The notes under the pieces were generated by a model. The model ran no database searches. It was not told where the DNA came from and saw nothing but the letters and a program-made list of their open reading frames with translations. A program made the translations under genes and the position numbers. A stretch of DNA of 64,000 nucleotides, taken from positions 1,496,713-1,560,712 of the forward strand of contig NW_020170383.1 of assembly GCF_000524195.1 (NCBI RefSeq). The letters are read 5' to 3'. Below, piece after piece: positions 14,312-26,900 of this stretch; within the stretch, counting starts at the first letter, position 1, and the number at the start of each line of letters is the position of its first letter. The DNA comes from Echinococcus granulosus (taxonomy: Eukaryota; Platyhelminthes; Cestoda; Cyclophyllidea; Taeniidae).

Positions 14312-15682
14312 ATGAGCTCAAATCGTGAATTCCTGCACAGCTCCCGCCCCACACATAAGCAACAGCAGAGTGAGGTTAGCCTGAATAAAGCCAGACTTTC
14401 TCGAAAACGTCCGCCGATATCGCCCAGTACAATATTTGGTCAAATCAATAGCAACTTTCACAAGGATTCTGTCTATGGCTTTGGTGATGTGCCCGGCACC
14501 GAAGCTGCCCTTGCAAAGCATCACTCTGAGGCTGCGGTGGAGAACGGCAAATGCCCTAAATCATCTAAAAAGAAGAAGCCTACATCAGGACCAATTTGTC
14601 AACTGAAGCCAACTGCGACGAACACTGAGGACGAGAAACCGGATAAGCGTCAAAGACTTTTAGACTGGCTTAAAGCAAGCCAGGCTAAGCGGGATGAGAA
14701 CAATAGACAGGTGTTTTCTCGGTGGATAGAGAAAATGGACAATATGAAGACACAGGTGCAGGAACAAAGTTCTTGTCCTACATTCTACTGTGATTACTTG
14801 CCTCTGCCTCATGTACTATACTCCGCGATCAGCAACTGTCAAGAGGAGGCAATCGGGACTCCTACGGTCTACCTTGGTGTTCCACCATTCATGTATCAGC
14901 CCCAACCAGAACTGATTGATCCACAATTATTACATAGCGCGGAGTGCTTCCTAAAAAGGCCTGACCAACTGGTGGATGTGGGCTCCACATCAGAATGTGA
15001 GTATTATTTTCCTGATAATCCTGGACTCATCTGTAATCACGACTTCTATGCTCAAACTTTTGGACCAAAGCCTCAAGGAGGAAGCGAATCTACTCCAGAA
15101 ACCTCAAGTGAGAAGCTTGATCTTGCGTCCGTGGGCGCCGAGAATCCAGTGTCTTATGCGACACCCGGAACACCCATTATCCCGGCACCCGTGAACTACA
15201 CAACTGCAGCCCCGATAGTGTTCCCGATTCCCTGCATGCACTACTTTAACCACAGCTCAGAGGAGCCCAACATCGTTGTTCCCAGCGGGGACGGAATTGA
15301 TAACTCTGCTGCGTCGATCCTCGGTTCGAAGCCTTCATCGTCTCCGCTATTATTGCAGACTGACTTAAGGCAGATGACGCAGGCCCCTCCATCCTGTTCT
15401 TTCGTGAAGCACTCCAAACACCCAATGGGCGATAATTTCTACCCTCCAAATGAAAGTTTTAACGCATCACCCTCAATGCGTGACCTTGCACTCGTTTATA
15501 ATCATGCTAATCCAGCCCTTAACTTTGATATGATTCACTGGAACTCCCTGCTTGATGATATTAGCAATAAGGTGTCAGCCTCACCGCAGAACATTGGAAA
15601 GCAGGCGATTTTTCAAGAGATGCTGCTTTCAGAATTGAGTAATGGCTTGAAAGGTGGGGTTCAAGAAGAGGAGAGAAATTGA
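14312..15682 (+). CDS. Intronless orphan protein, 456 aa, function unknown
   Basis: One uninterrupted frame of 456 codons, far above chance in this AT-rich DNA, with no internal splice sites needed. The first ATG is at 14312; the frame is closed just upstream by a TAA at 14282. A pyrimidine run ending in TTTTTTAG (14273-14280) and a second AG at 14293-14294 could be cis- or trans-splice acceptors just upstream of the ATG. I recognise no family. Visible parts are a basic Ser/Gln-rich N-terminus, a short lysine run near residue 87 (possible nuclear signal), a charged, probably helical segment at about 110-150 (DKRQRLLDWLKASQAKRDEN begins it), then a long Pro/Ser/Asn-rich, probably disordered tail with several Tyr/Pro patches. 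This layout would suit a nuclear regulatory protein, but that is only inference. A possible ATTAAA poly(A) signal lies at 15853-15858. Confidence 0.75.
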   Translation: MSSNREFLHSSRPTHKQQQSEVSLNKARLSRKRPPISPSTIFGQINSNFHKDSVYGFGDVPGTEAALAKHHSEAAVENGKCPKSSKKKKPTSGPICQLKPTATNTEDEKPDKRQRLLDWLKASQAKRDENNRQVFSRWIEKMDNMKTQVQEQSSCPTFYCDYLPLPHVLYSAISNCQEEAIGTPTVYLGVPPFMYQPQPELIDPQLLHSAECFLKRPDQLVDVGSTSECEYYFPDNPGLICNHDFYAQTFGPKPQGGSESTPETSSEKLDLASVGAENPVSYATPGTPIIPAPVNYTTAAPIVFPIPCMHYFNHSSEEPNIVVPSGDGIDNSAASILGSKPSSSPLLLQTDLRQMTQAPPSCSFVKHSKHPMGDNFYPPNESFNASPSMRDLALVYNHANPALNFDMIHWNSLLDDISNKVSASPQNIGKQAIFQEMLLSELSNGLKGGVQEEERN

Positions 15683-17913
15683 AGGCACTTTTTTACAACT
15701 CGCTTCTGGAGATTGCTAGGATCTAAGTCGCCTTTTTCGCTCAGCAGCCTGATCACTTTTGGTTATCAATTTTTTGCTCGATCTGCCCATTAGCCACTGT
15801 TAATTCTTGCACGTAGGACTCTGACGGCCCTAAAGCTATACCTACCTAGGGAATTAAAAAGCACTCACTTCTATGGCTTTACAATATAGGCATTCCTCAA
15901 AATGCGTTATGTATAAGTTTTTTTTCACATGCAACATGAAAGAACTGTTAGCCAATTTGGCTTTTTGAGGTGAAATACAATGAATGAAATGTATTACACA
16001 GTGAGTTAGTTGATGCAGTAACTATGAGTAGTTCTGAAACGGTTAATAGGAAATTGCAAACTCTGAAAGCAACAAGAAGATCAGAAAAAGCACAAATCTA
16101 TAGAGTGCAAGTATCAATTAAATGCAAGTCAAAGTAATTTGACTTAGGAAATACTAATGAAATGTTGCGTAAATGTCACAGTATGTGCTCAAAATATTTC
16201 ATAGTGGAGGCGAAAGAAGTCACACAAGTATTCTGCAAAAAAAAGCATATCAAAATAACCCAAATTCTTGAAATAATTCGTAAAAGCATATTCTAATTAC
16301 TTCGTGTGCCAAAGCCAACGAAACTGTAGTGCAGTGGTAATGCTCCACATCAAGAATTGTTAGAATGGCCTTGACCCATAGTAATGAAAATACATGAAAT
16401 CGATAAGTTAAGGGGAGAAAATGCAGATATTGACGAAGGTGGGAGTTAGTGCCTGGATCAGCGCTGAAAATGGGGTCACAAAGTTTGTGAGAGCTAATGT
16501 ATGTCAGATCTAGACCAGAAACTTTGGTACGTAAGCAGGTAGTAACTTATCCAGTAACTTTCTGGAAACCATGTAGTTTTGTGCTGCTTAGTAGGCCACA
16601 ATAGGACCAGCGGTGATAATCTCGAATACTTAAGCAGTTTGTATCAAAGTAGTATATAATGTAAATTAAATTTATCCACAACCTGCTAGATCTTGATGAT
16701 AGTATTACTTTGGTTGCGTACTGAGCTACAGTGGCGTTCCGAACTGGGCCTTCCCTTTTCCGATCTGCCCTGTTCTGGATTATCAGCTCATCAACCTTTC
16801 CAGCATCTTCGAAGAGGAGGGAAAGTGTTACAAAACAAAAAATTCAAGACTAATTTTAATGCTAGCCCGAATGCAAAAGCATTGCTTTAGTTCTTCGAGT
16901 TCATTCAAATGAAAACACAATTGTTGCTTTCGGATTACATTTGCGGAAACCTGAAAAGTTTTTTTGCTGTACACCACTTTGCGAGTCCTTTACCTACAGT
17001 TAAGAACATGCCCATGCTTCTTCATTTCTAAAATCAATTTTTGATCTCAATGTTCAGTTATTTTTAAAGCAAGTACGCAAGTCTTTGGTGAACTTACAAT
17101 CACGACTTAGACAAAACTTAACTGCAGCCTCTTTTTTACTACTTAAGACTTTTTAAAAAAAGATTTAGTCTAGGTCTAACATGCTCTTTGATTTTCATAA
17201 TGAATGAGGCTAAACCTATGAGCTTTTATCCTGCGACTAAACAATCATGAATAAAATCTGAAGGTCACACTGTCTGGTAATCTATATAAAGTGGCGAATC
17301 CGCCCTCGCACCAGCTCGTGGTTTTGCTTGTTGTTGGTTTTCCTCCTTTAGGTACGCCGGTATTCTCAACTGCTGAATGTGATGTTTTAGAATTGTTTTT
17401 CTCATTCACACTTTTGTGGGTTGGAAGTATTTTCTCGCTTGTGTTCAAGCATCTGTAGTTTACTAAGCTACTGTACAATTTCGTCATACATTCTGTTGGC
17501 GGAGTTTAATAACCCTGGTCCTAAAAATCGTTACTAAAAGTCTTCATTTATCTATAAAACCAGTTATGTGAGGAGTGTATTGTGTTTGTGCAAGTTACAG
17601 AGCCTGCCCTAAGTTGTACCTATTAATTACCATCCCGAAAAAACTTGGTTTAGTTCTTCCGTTTTACATCGGAATATACTCCTCTACCCAATTGAATTGT
17701 AAATTTCTGAGCTATTCCTTTGCTCATTTGGCTCGTGGATTATTTGTCAGTGCGGAAGGCTGCTTGAGTGACACTGCGGCTTTCTGGTAATCTCATAAAT
17801 ATTTAGAGTCACGAGTGGTTTTATTGTCTAAAGTGTCCATGCTTTTAGCCTCTTTCAAATGTATTTTTGTACTTTCGTTAGATTTATTAGAAAACTATCA
17901 CACACGATAATCG
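15683..17913. other. Intergenic region between the orphan ORF and choline kinase
   Basis: About 2.2 kb of AT-rich DNA. No recognisable gene. The first part probably holds the 3' UTR of the orphan gene and the last part the promoter or 5' UTR of the kinase gene. I see no repeat copies here. Confidence 0.4.
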
Positions 17914-20900
17914 ATGGTTGAAAAAAATGGATTGGATACCTATGTGAGTGAAGGCGATACCTTCAACCATGCTGAAGAAGTCCCCTGTCTCGATGCTATA
18001 TCGCCAAACCACTCTGAGGAAGTCAGCAGCCTTAAATCATGCATCCTAAACAGACTTCGACGTCACTGTGCCAAATCTCTCATGGGTCCCTGGGCAAACT
18101 CACAAAATGTGGACATTGAAGAAGTTGGGTACGTTTCCTTTAACTTCCCTTGGGCTTATGATTTTTGGTGACTCAAACTTGCGCTTGTTGTAGTATATGT
18201 TTGGACCAAGGCTTTTGGTTCGTTCTGCCTGCCGCATTCCCTCAGTTTACACGGGGTGTAATTGTGTGATCGGACGGTCTGAATTGGAAAGCCACGGTGG
18301 CGTTATACGTGAAACGAATGACTCATCATGCAGCGTGCAGTCGCTGTGGCTTTCGTAAAGAGGTCTCTTTCACATTTTTAAGATTACACAAAATAGCTTC
18401 GTGTGTTTAGCAAATAAGCTAGATCAGGCGCGATTTATTTTCCTTTGTTAAGTCTACTGAGTTATGGTTTTATGTGGGTAACATTAAAGAGGTAGTTTTA
18501 AATAAAAGACAGACTCCTGCCATTCTTATTGTTAGACTCCATTGTACAGCTTTTTATAAATCTGTGCATATTTTATGCTTAAACGCCCATGCCTTTCCAT
18601 ATATTTTGTAGAGGAGGCCTTAGCAACTATCTATATGTGGCCACCCTAAAAGCTGGTACTGGCGATGTCAGTGATATGACTCCCACGAAAGTATTCATCC
18701 GCGTCTACGGTGAGCTTCTGCGCAGCAATATGAATTCAATCATCCTTGACGCAGTGCTGTTTGCCCTCCTCTCAGAGAAGCGTCTTGGTCCCAAGCTCTA
18801 CGGTGTCTTTCCTGGTGGCCGAATCGAGGAGTTTGTTGAGGTTAGCTTCTCTCAAATGACGTGACTGTCTGACTGCTCCCAGTTGAATGCTATTGGTTTC
18901 CACCCCTAAGGGGTTTAAAAAATCGACTGTTTGGTTAAAGCAACCAATTGTGAGTGAGTTTTCTGATCTTTGAAACGGTCAATCGAGTTAGTTTTAACAC
19001 ATGTAAACTATGTACACGTCCGTTTTTCGAATATAACAATAAGTTTAAGGCTATGCAGAGGCATTATTGCATTGAATACATTTATACACTTACCAACAGT
19101 TCGATTGTTTAGTCTGGGTAAAATGATTCGGACTTTTTCCGGCGTAATGCAATTTCACGCAGTGTGCGAAGTGCATTTCCATGTTATTTTTTGAGGATGA
19201 TTCCCACTGATACATGCCTTTTCAATTATTATTCTAAAAAAGCCACTGAATTCTTGCTCAAAGTGAAGTGCTACCAATCACTAAATAAGTATACGTAGGT
19301 AAGGCATATTCTAAAACTTCAAAACTGTTCATTATGAAAATTGGCTAAATTTCATTAAGTCCAGTACTATTTCATGGCTGTTTATCTACGAGTATCGCTT
19401 TCTTGCACTTCCGTTTTCATTTTTTTAAACTCTGCTGTGCCATTATCGGAAGTATGTGCAACAAAACGCGTTATTCTGCGATGCCTTTTCACTCGAAGAG
19501 TTCAAAAGGATTTAATTTTTTGGCTTAATGATCTGAGCCAAGTTACAGACAGTGATTAAATTTTTTAAGGTCTGTTTTTTCTTCGCTCTCATTCATATTT
19601 CAATAACAAATGTTGTTTGCAGTGTTTATGTTTGTGGTACTAATCTGGTTTTCTCATACCGATGGTAGTGCCTCGTATTTTGATGTTAAATCTTAACCAG
19701 CTTTCCGCTTTTTTTATTGATATACGTGAGCTGAATGCATCTAAAAACTTTATTTTCAATGACTGTCGTTCTAGTCAGTAGTACTCGTTCGTGTAGCATT
19801 CGCTCTACATAGGCAATGTCGGCACATTTTAGACGCCTTTGGTGTCAAACTCTTGGATGCGTGAATTTGTGTGCTTCTTGTTGGATCTCTACAAACCCCA
19901 ATGGGTTTTACAAGCGTGTATTGAAAGCATCCACTTGGAGATGATGTTGGATGCCATTTCGGCTATACGAAAGCAAATGAATATTTTGAAGCTTTCAGCT
20001 CACGGGTTGAATAGCTTTCTTGCCGTTAATACTAAATTATTACGTCATGTTTGTTCGCTTGGTTCTGACAAACCCAGTAGATATTCTTGTGATTCTTGAC
20101 ATCCTCGCTAAATATTTATTGCCAAGGCAGTACTGAGCTTTCTTAACTTATCTCGCCTTTCCGCAAACCACTTTACGTTTTCCAATTGAATTGATGGGAT
20201 AGTGTTTTGCAAGGTACAATTACTAATCCCCAGAAAGTTTTGAAAGACACGTCTTCCCTGAATTTCTGGTAGTTGTCTCACCGTTGGGGTCAGCATGGGG
20301 TTTGAGGCACACAAAATCGCACAAGCCTAGTTAGAGGGCGAAAACGGGTAAGCCAAGCACCCTTTTTTTGAGGTTAAAGGCTTCCATGTGGTTGTAAATT
20401 TGGCAGAAATTAGTGCTTTGACTTGAAGCGTTTGATAAGCTATCCAGAATGTTAGGGTGATTATTATGCGGAATTCCAGAGTGAGCTATTAATTTCCGCT
20501 CTATTCCGCACACTTCTATGTTCCAATTTTGCTTCTTGACTTTGTTTATACACGATTCACTTCCTATGGCTCCTATTTGATTGTTAAATTCGTACATGGA
20601 TCTCGTCGCGTCATAGTGCCATGCTCATAGCAGTCCTATTAAACGGCACTAATAAACTACAAGGTTACATTCACCTTTCACAAAGCACGTCATCCAACTC
20701 CACCTTTGTTTAACTGTCTTTCACGAAATTACGTTCTTCTAGTCGCGTTACCTCTATGCGATTATCTTTCGTGCTGTTGAGGAATTCCATCAGGAGGTCA
20801 GCTTCTGCATTAATACGTAAACTGCATCACGATCGTGACTGGGCCAAACTGGCCTCACCACTTCCATGCCATCCTCGAGCAGTTGACAAAAGTTGTTCTA

Positions 20901-23900
20901 CCAGGACTATTGCGTAATTAGCGGCCTGAAATCCGTCAAAGATCCCAGGCATATTTACCAGCTCGCCAATGCAAATGCGACAGAATGTCTCTCTTTTTAC
21001 GTACAAATGATGCTAGGGTAAAATGCCGCTTTATTGTTCTTCTACACCGAAAGCTCTTCCCGTGTAGGATTTGTTATTAGTCGATTGTGGCGTGATCATC
21101 CAGGCCTCAATAATGGTGCATAGTGAACTGGTCAGTTCCATTCCACAAAGAGTCCAATTTTACTCGTGGCCATGTCAGTGGGACCAGCGTGCCGATAAGC
21201 CCGGTAAGAGTTGTCCCACTAGTCGGTTTTGTGTGGTTGAGGTCAGCAAGCTTAGTCACGTGCCTGCCTTGAAATGCTAGTTACTACTTTGTTTCCCCCG
21301 CTTATTGCCCTAATCATATGCTGTTTTGTGGGGTTAAACCATCGTCTTTACGTGGCAACATCGATTGTTTCGTCATCTTATCTTCCTATCTGTTTAGAGG
21401 CATATCTGATGCCCCTTGCCATTGGCTATGCGTGGTAAGACGCATGTGATTTGGGTCACATTAATTTATTAATTTGGTTGTGGGAATTTTAAACATTTGT
21501 GCAAGAAGAACGCGTGTAATTTAATCCTATGCTATGATTACTGTAGTATAAGAAAAAAATCTTGTCGTGAGTAGGAATTCCCGGTTCCTAGGACGGATTT
21601 GGTACCCAAATAGCTGACAGCGATTTACATTCACCGGCAGGCAAAGTACTGCTCTTAGCCAAGGAGAGCCAACGCCTCGCTATTAACATGTTTCTACCAA
21701 CTATTTAGTGGTGGACCATATTTTTATTATTGTTGCGTTGTAGTGACGTAAACAAATAAGCAACTAGAATATTTTTGTCTTCTCGACGAAATTACTGTCA
21801 TGTAACTATAATAATGGGAAAGATCTAAAATCCTGAAAACCACCTAAAAGGTCTCACGTCAAAAGTGTTACAACATGTTACACCATTATACACTACTATC
21901 ATTCATATTTTGTCTTGTTCCTATGAAAAACTAGACAAATGTTTGGATTATGGCAAAATAGATGGCAATCGTGATTTGTCAAGTTCAAAATCTCCTTATC
22001 TGCGTGATTTTTAGGTCACAGCTAAATGGACTCATTTCCACTTCCTACTCGGCTGGTATTGGACCGTGCTACTTTTTTTCAGTCCAATTCAAGCATTCTT
22101 TGGGTAATTACTTGGGTCAATTACTCGATACCTCGACCGTTTTAATAAAGCGTTTTGAAGAGATTCAGAAGTGTATTGGGGTGTGAAGTGGGTGCCTTAG
22201 GGAATAATAATTTTATTTTGTCTTTCAGTTAATCTTTCCAGTCCTTTTTATGCTGTAATATTCTACTGCTCTTTGGCTAAATAAAAATACTAACAATCAG
22301 GATCCCCATTTCCCCCGGCACCGCACTTTTGTTCTCGTCCTTCATTGACTTTCATTTCTATGCACTTCAATTCAGGTGCCCTGTGGGGTTGGCACCTGTG
22401 TGGCGGAAAGCAGACTTTCACAGATTATGTTAAAGTGGCACGTTTAGAAAGGATATTACGCAAACTCACATGGTTCCAGTCGGTATTCCTGAAGTTGCTT
22501 TAAAACGCGTTATGGTTAGATTTCTTCCTTGAGGTCTTTGTCAGTCCATTATTTATTGTTGACGCCATTAAGTTGGAGGAGTTAAGATGCTTGTAATGTG
22601 AATTAGGTGTGTATCTACTTATGCGGGAAGCAGAATAGCTCACCCGCTGCTCCTTTGTTTATATGGCCCTGCAGGATTGGGCAGTGCCCTGACACCCACT
22701 CAAGCACGCATATCCACCATACACCCTGCATCGCGGAAGCCAACTCAGGAGCTGGAGCTGATGTTGGAGATGCACGAGTTCTAATGTTCTCTTCTTCGTG
22801 AGTTTTCTTTTGGTTGTTTCATTTACTAATGCCTATGACCCCTTCTTCAACCCTATTGTTCACTCCCTGTCTAGCTAACTAGCTGACTGAGCTCTGTGTA
22901 ATGCATGTCAGTACACGGGTGACGTGTTTGTCGTTGGTTTTTATTCTAATTCTTAACCCCTGCTCTGTGCCAGGTATTACAGACATGTACGCCAAGTCTG
23001 CATTCACATTACCTCCTATCTTTGAATGCGCATGCTAGGTTTTGAAAATTGGAGAGTTTAAACCAGACATTACACACCTTTCTGTCAATAAGTTGAGCTC
23101 ACTTCTAATTGCACAACATGATTACAGCAAAAACTTGGCACTTCACCTGAAGCTCCTAGCATTGAAATCTTGCCACCGCTTCTGACTAAGATCTATTGCA
23201 TTTAACGTTTAACCGAGATAAATTGTGATCTTTGAATAGGCAGGTGGTACATTATACCATATAATGATTCTAACTGGCGTCTTCTTTGTGCTGCACGTGG
23301 TTTTGTGTACTCGATTAATTTCTTTTTTACGCATTAGAGTTAAGGGAAAGAGCTTTTGGTCAAAGGCCAATGCTATGCCATCAATTTCTTTGGCAAATTT
23401 TGACTAAAAATTGGAATATGAAGTTCATGCTTCAGTTTCTAGAGCCCTTAATTAGGAGTTGTTTGTGAACAGTTGCTGTTATTTGAGCACTCTGAGTAAT
23501 AATTCAGGTTACAGTGAGTTTCATTTAACACAAAATGAAGGTTTTAAACTTTAGTGTCCTGCCAATTTTTGTAAAAGTGGTGTTGGCAATACCTGGCCGG
23601 CTTAAGGTTCCACCTGAGGAATGCAATCTCGTAAAGCCCAAGTTTACTGGTTTGATTTGCATAATTGCTTATTCATTTTTTTCTTCTGGTTGAATGCCAA
23701 ATTCACAAAATTCTGATGTAATCTTAGCTGCACGTATAAAGTGGCTAAAATGATTGACAGCCATCTGTTTGGTCTTGTCAAAAACCAAACTTGGTAATAC
23801 CATCCTCCCGTTACTTGGAGATGATGCTTTGTGTCTCAAATTTCTCTCAAATGTTTCCAAGACAAATCCTCTTAATAGGCACCGCTAGTGCTATGCTTGC

Positions 23901-26900
23901 ATCGTGTCTGGACGGAATAGCTCCTTCTGCTTAATTTTGATGTGTCTGATTTTAACACGTGTGTCTCATAGTCCGTACTGAAGTTTATCTCACAGGCTAG
24001 TTTACCGGTCCATGCTGCAGCCGGAAACTTTTATGTCGCAAATATACATATTTGTGTATGCGCGTGTAGCTAAATGAGATATCATGTTTCAAGATTCTTC
24101 AGGATTTAATTATAAATCTGTTCATAAACTATAGGCTTGCCTAGTCTGTAGATGGAAAGCAAGTTCGCATTTAGATGACTGACAAGAAGGCAGTTAGCAT
24201 CAAAAGGAGGTCACGGCTTATCCATCTGCGCATTTTCATATAGCAGTGGCCAACGTTGAAACCAGTAGTTCCTAACGTGTTCCAAATAATGGGTTACACA
24301 TCATTCAGTTAGCCCACTTAACAGCGCTTTGCATTTCTGGTTGTGAAGCAACTAGCGATTTGTCACCATCCACCTGCCTACCTCTCACGTGGATGCGAAT
24401 GCTTGTTTTTGTGGAGACGGGAAAGCCTGTCGTTCTCATCGTGTATGCAAAACCCACCTTTATTGCCCGCTTTATTTGCGCAGTTGTTTGTGGTGTAAAA
24501 AATCGACTAGCTTTGACAGTCTGTTTTCTCTCGGTTTTTGGCTTATCGAACAACTTGACTGCTTTTCCATTCCCGCCTTCTTGTGTATGTTCTTTAACAA
24601 CTTTTAAATACCAACTTAATCTACCGGAAAGGTTTAATGACATTAAAGGTGTTATCTGCTACCTCAACGTTGTTGACTTTTTTTACACACAAACAACCAG
24701 CATGGTACGTTAAGGTTGCCAACGTCAAATCAAGGTCCCATGGCTGTCTGGCATTTTAACATTTTGTTGTTAAAATTCGGTTGCAGCCATATAAACTTGA
24801 CCCTCTTATCTATCGCTACCTATAGGCAGCATAGTGGTGTTTATCTATGTTGAAAGTAGTATGCCTACGGTGGTCATGTTAACTACTTTCGGGGTCAACA
24901 CCCAAGAGGCGTATTGTGTTACGAGTAGTCCCATTAACAGATTTCAAATCAGCTTCTATTGTAATCACTTCATTCCCGTTCTTCACACTTAAACACGGTA
25001 TGCTTCATGGGTCTGAAGCAGGACTTTTAATAATTGACTTTTGTGTCTTCACGTCCTGTCCACCTATTAATATCGCCAAAGGTGTTTACTCTGCGATTGA
25101 CACCGATTGGCTATCGTGAGAGTAATCTTTATGCATCCTCCTACCTGTAAATCAGTCAAATCACAATAGCGACATACTTGCCTCTCTTCATCAGTAACTA
25201 CCGCATAGTTTATTTTGCACCTTGTTCCATGGGGCATGGGGGAAGGAGGGGGTAGAAATAACAACCTGTAGGGGCGAAATTTGTGGATGCGTGTCACGTG
25301 TAAGCGAAAATTCGCTGTCCCAGATGGGATATAAGATAGCCACCTCTGTTATCCCCTGGTACACGAGGTCGTGCTGTTCCCTTTTTTCTGTGATTCCAAT
25401 TTTAGTAAACGAAAGTGATATTACCAATATTCTGAAAGTTTTGCAGACCTTCATACCTTTCTGGTTGATTTTCGAAGCATAAAAAATTTTCATAATGCAG
25501 CTTAAAGTGTTCAGTTTTAACATAGCTCCTCAGGCTTCGTCATTTCCAAAAATACAAAAGGTCAGTTAAGGTTTATTGTCTGACACTTTATCTTAGGCCT
25601 AAATACAGCTGATTTAGACGTCTGTTTTAAAAATAGCTGGGAATGCTTTGATAGTGCGGTAATAAGCTAGCAGCTAATTAAGGTAAATCTCTATCAGGGC
25701 TAAATTGACTGCTTATTACTTCTCACTTAACCATTTTACCAGAGCGACAAAAAAACACTCGCTTTTTGCTGCTAGCACTAACCAATTAGAAAGGGATTAA
25801 AGGCGTGGACACCATGCTGTTCTCATTGGACATGTTGGCAAAAGCACATATTTCCTCCGCACTTGGCATGAGCGAAGGTTGTCAACTTAGTCAGCATTTG
25901 ATAGCAAAAGGAACCCTCCTAGAGGTACTAGCTTCCAGAAATAAGTCATTTGTATTGGAACGGGCTGTTAAATGTCATTTGGGTGTTTTTACGAGTTTCT
26001 GTTGATTTGCATTTGCGTTGCTGAGTCATCATAGTAATTTGCCATGTATTCTCGTAGTGGTAAAGCTAAGTCCATGATGATAAAGCGTACTTATATGGCC
26101 TGTGCTAGATGAATGCCTATGTAGCTGGCCACACTGAACATAGATGAAAATGTTATTTGATAAATCTATAGCCATATTGAACCTAATGAATAGGTTTGCA
26201 AATTGGAAATGGCCTCGTCAAATCTCCATTTAAAGGAATGCGTGTTTTTCAGTCGCGGACGCTGAGGACGGAGGAGTTGGCATATCCGTCGGTACGGGAC
26301 TGTGTGGCGCTACATATGGGTGCTCTGCATAGTCTAACCCTACCGGTGCCGAAGATGCCCACCTTCATCTTCAAGACGATGGCCAAGTTCTTGCAGCAAC
26401 TGACGGGCACACGACAACCGCCGATGCGTCGTCTGCTTTCCTCTGCCGCTGCTGCTGCTTCCTCGACCAACGCAACCCTTGGTGTTGGTACCGCTAGTGA
26501 AGAGGAAAATGGACTGCCCGATGACGTACTCATTAACAATCCGCCGCCGGGCTCGCTAACCACCTCCCAACTCTTCGGCTCAACCTCCTCCATCGGCTCC
26601 ATTCCTGAACCCCAGTCGCATCTATTCAAATTCGTCAGTGAATGGAGGCTTGTTGAGGAGTTCGAGTGGCTCAGGTAAGAAGGACGCGAATCCTGTAGAC
26701 ACTGCTTACTTTGGTTATTCACTGATTACCGTTGTTGAAGCTCTGGACTAGATTACTTCTTGAAGAAGCTCCTTTAGTTTGTTTTTTGCTCCCGATTCTT
26801 GTAACAGTGCGTGGGACAGATCTGCTAATATGCACTAATTTTATTCCTTCAATAACAATCGCATAATTTCCTAGTACTGAAACAGTATCCATAGTTTTCG

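Noticed and set aside
24305..24713. Overlapping frames of 112 and 117 codons on opposite strands
   Set aside because: They mirror each other, match no family and lie inside a choline kinase intron.
26249..26722. 157-codon frame on the minus strand
   Set aside because: It is the antisense shadow of choline kinase exon 3, whose + frame matches the family.
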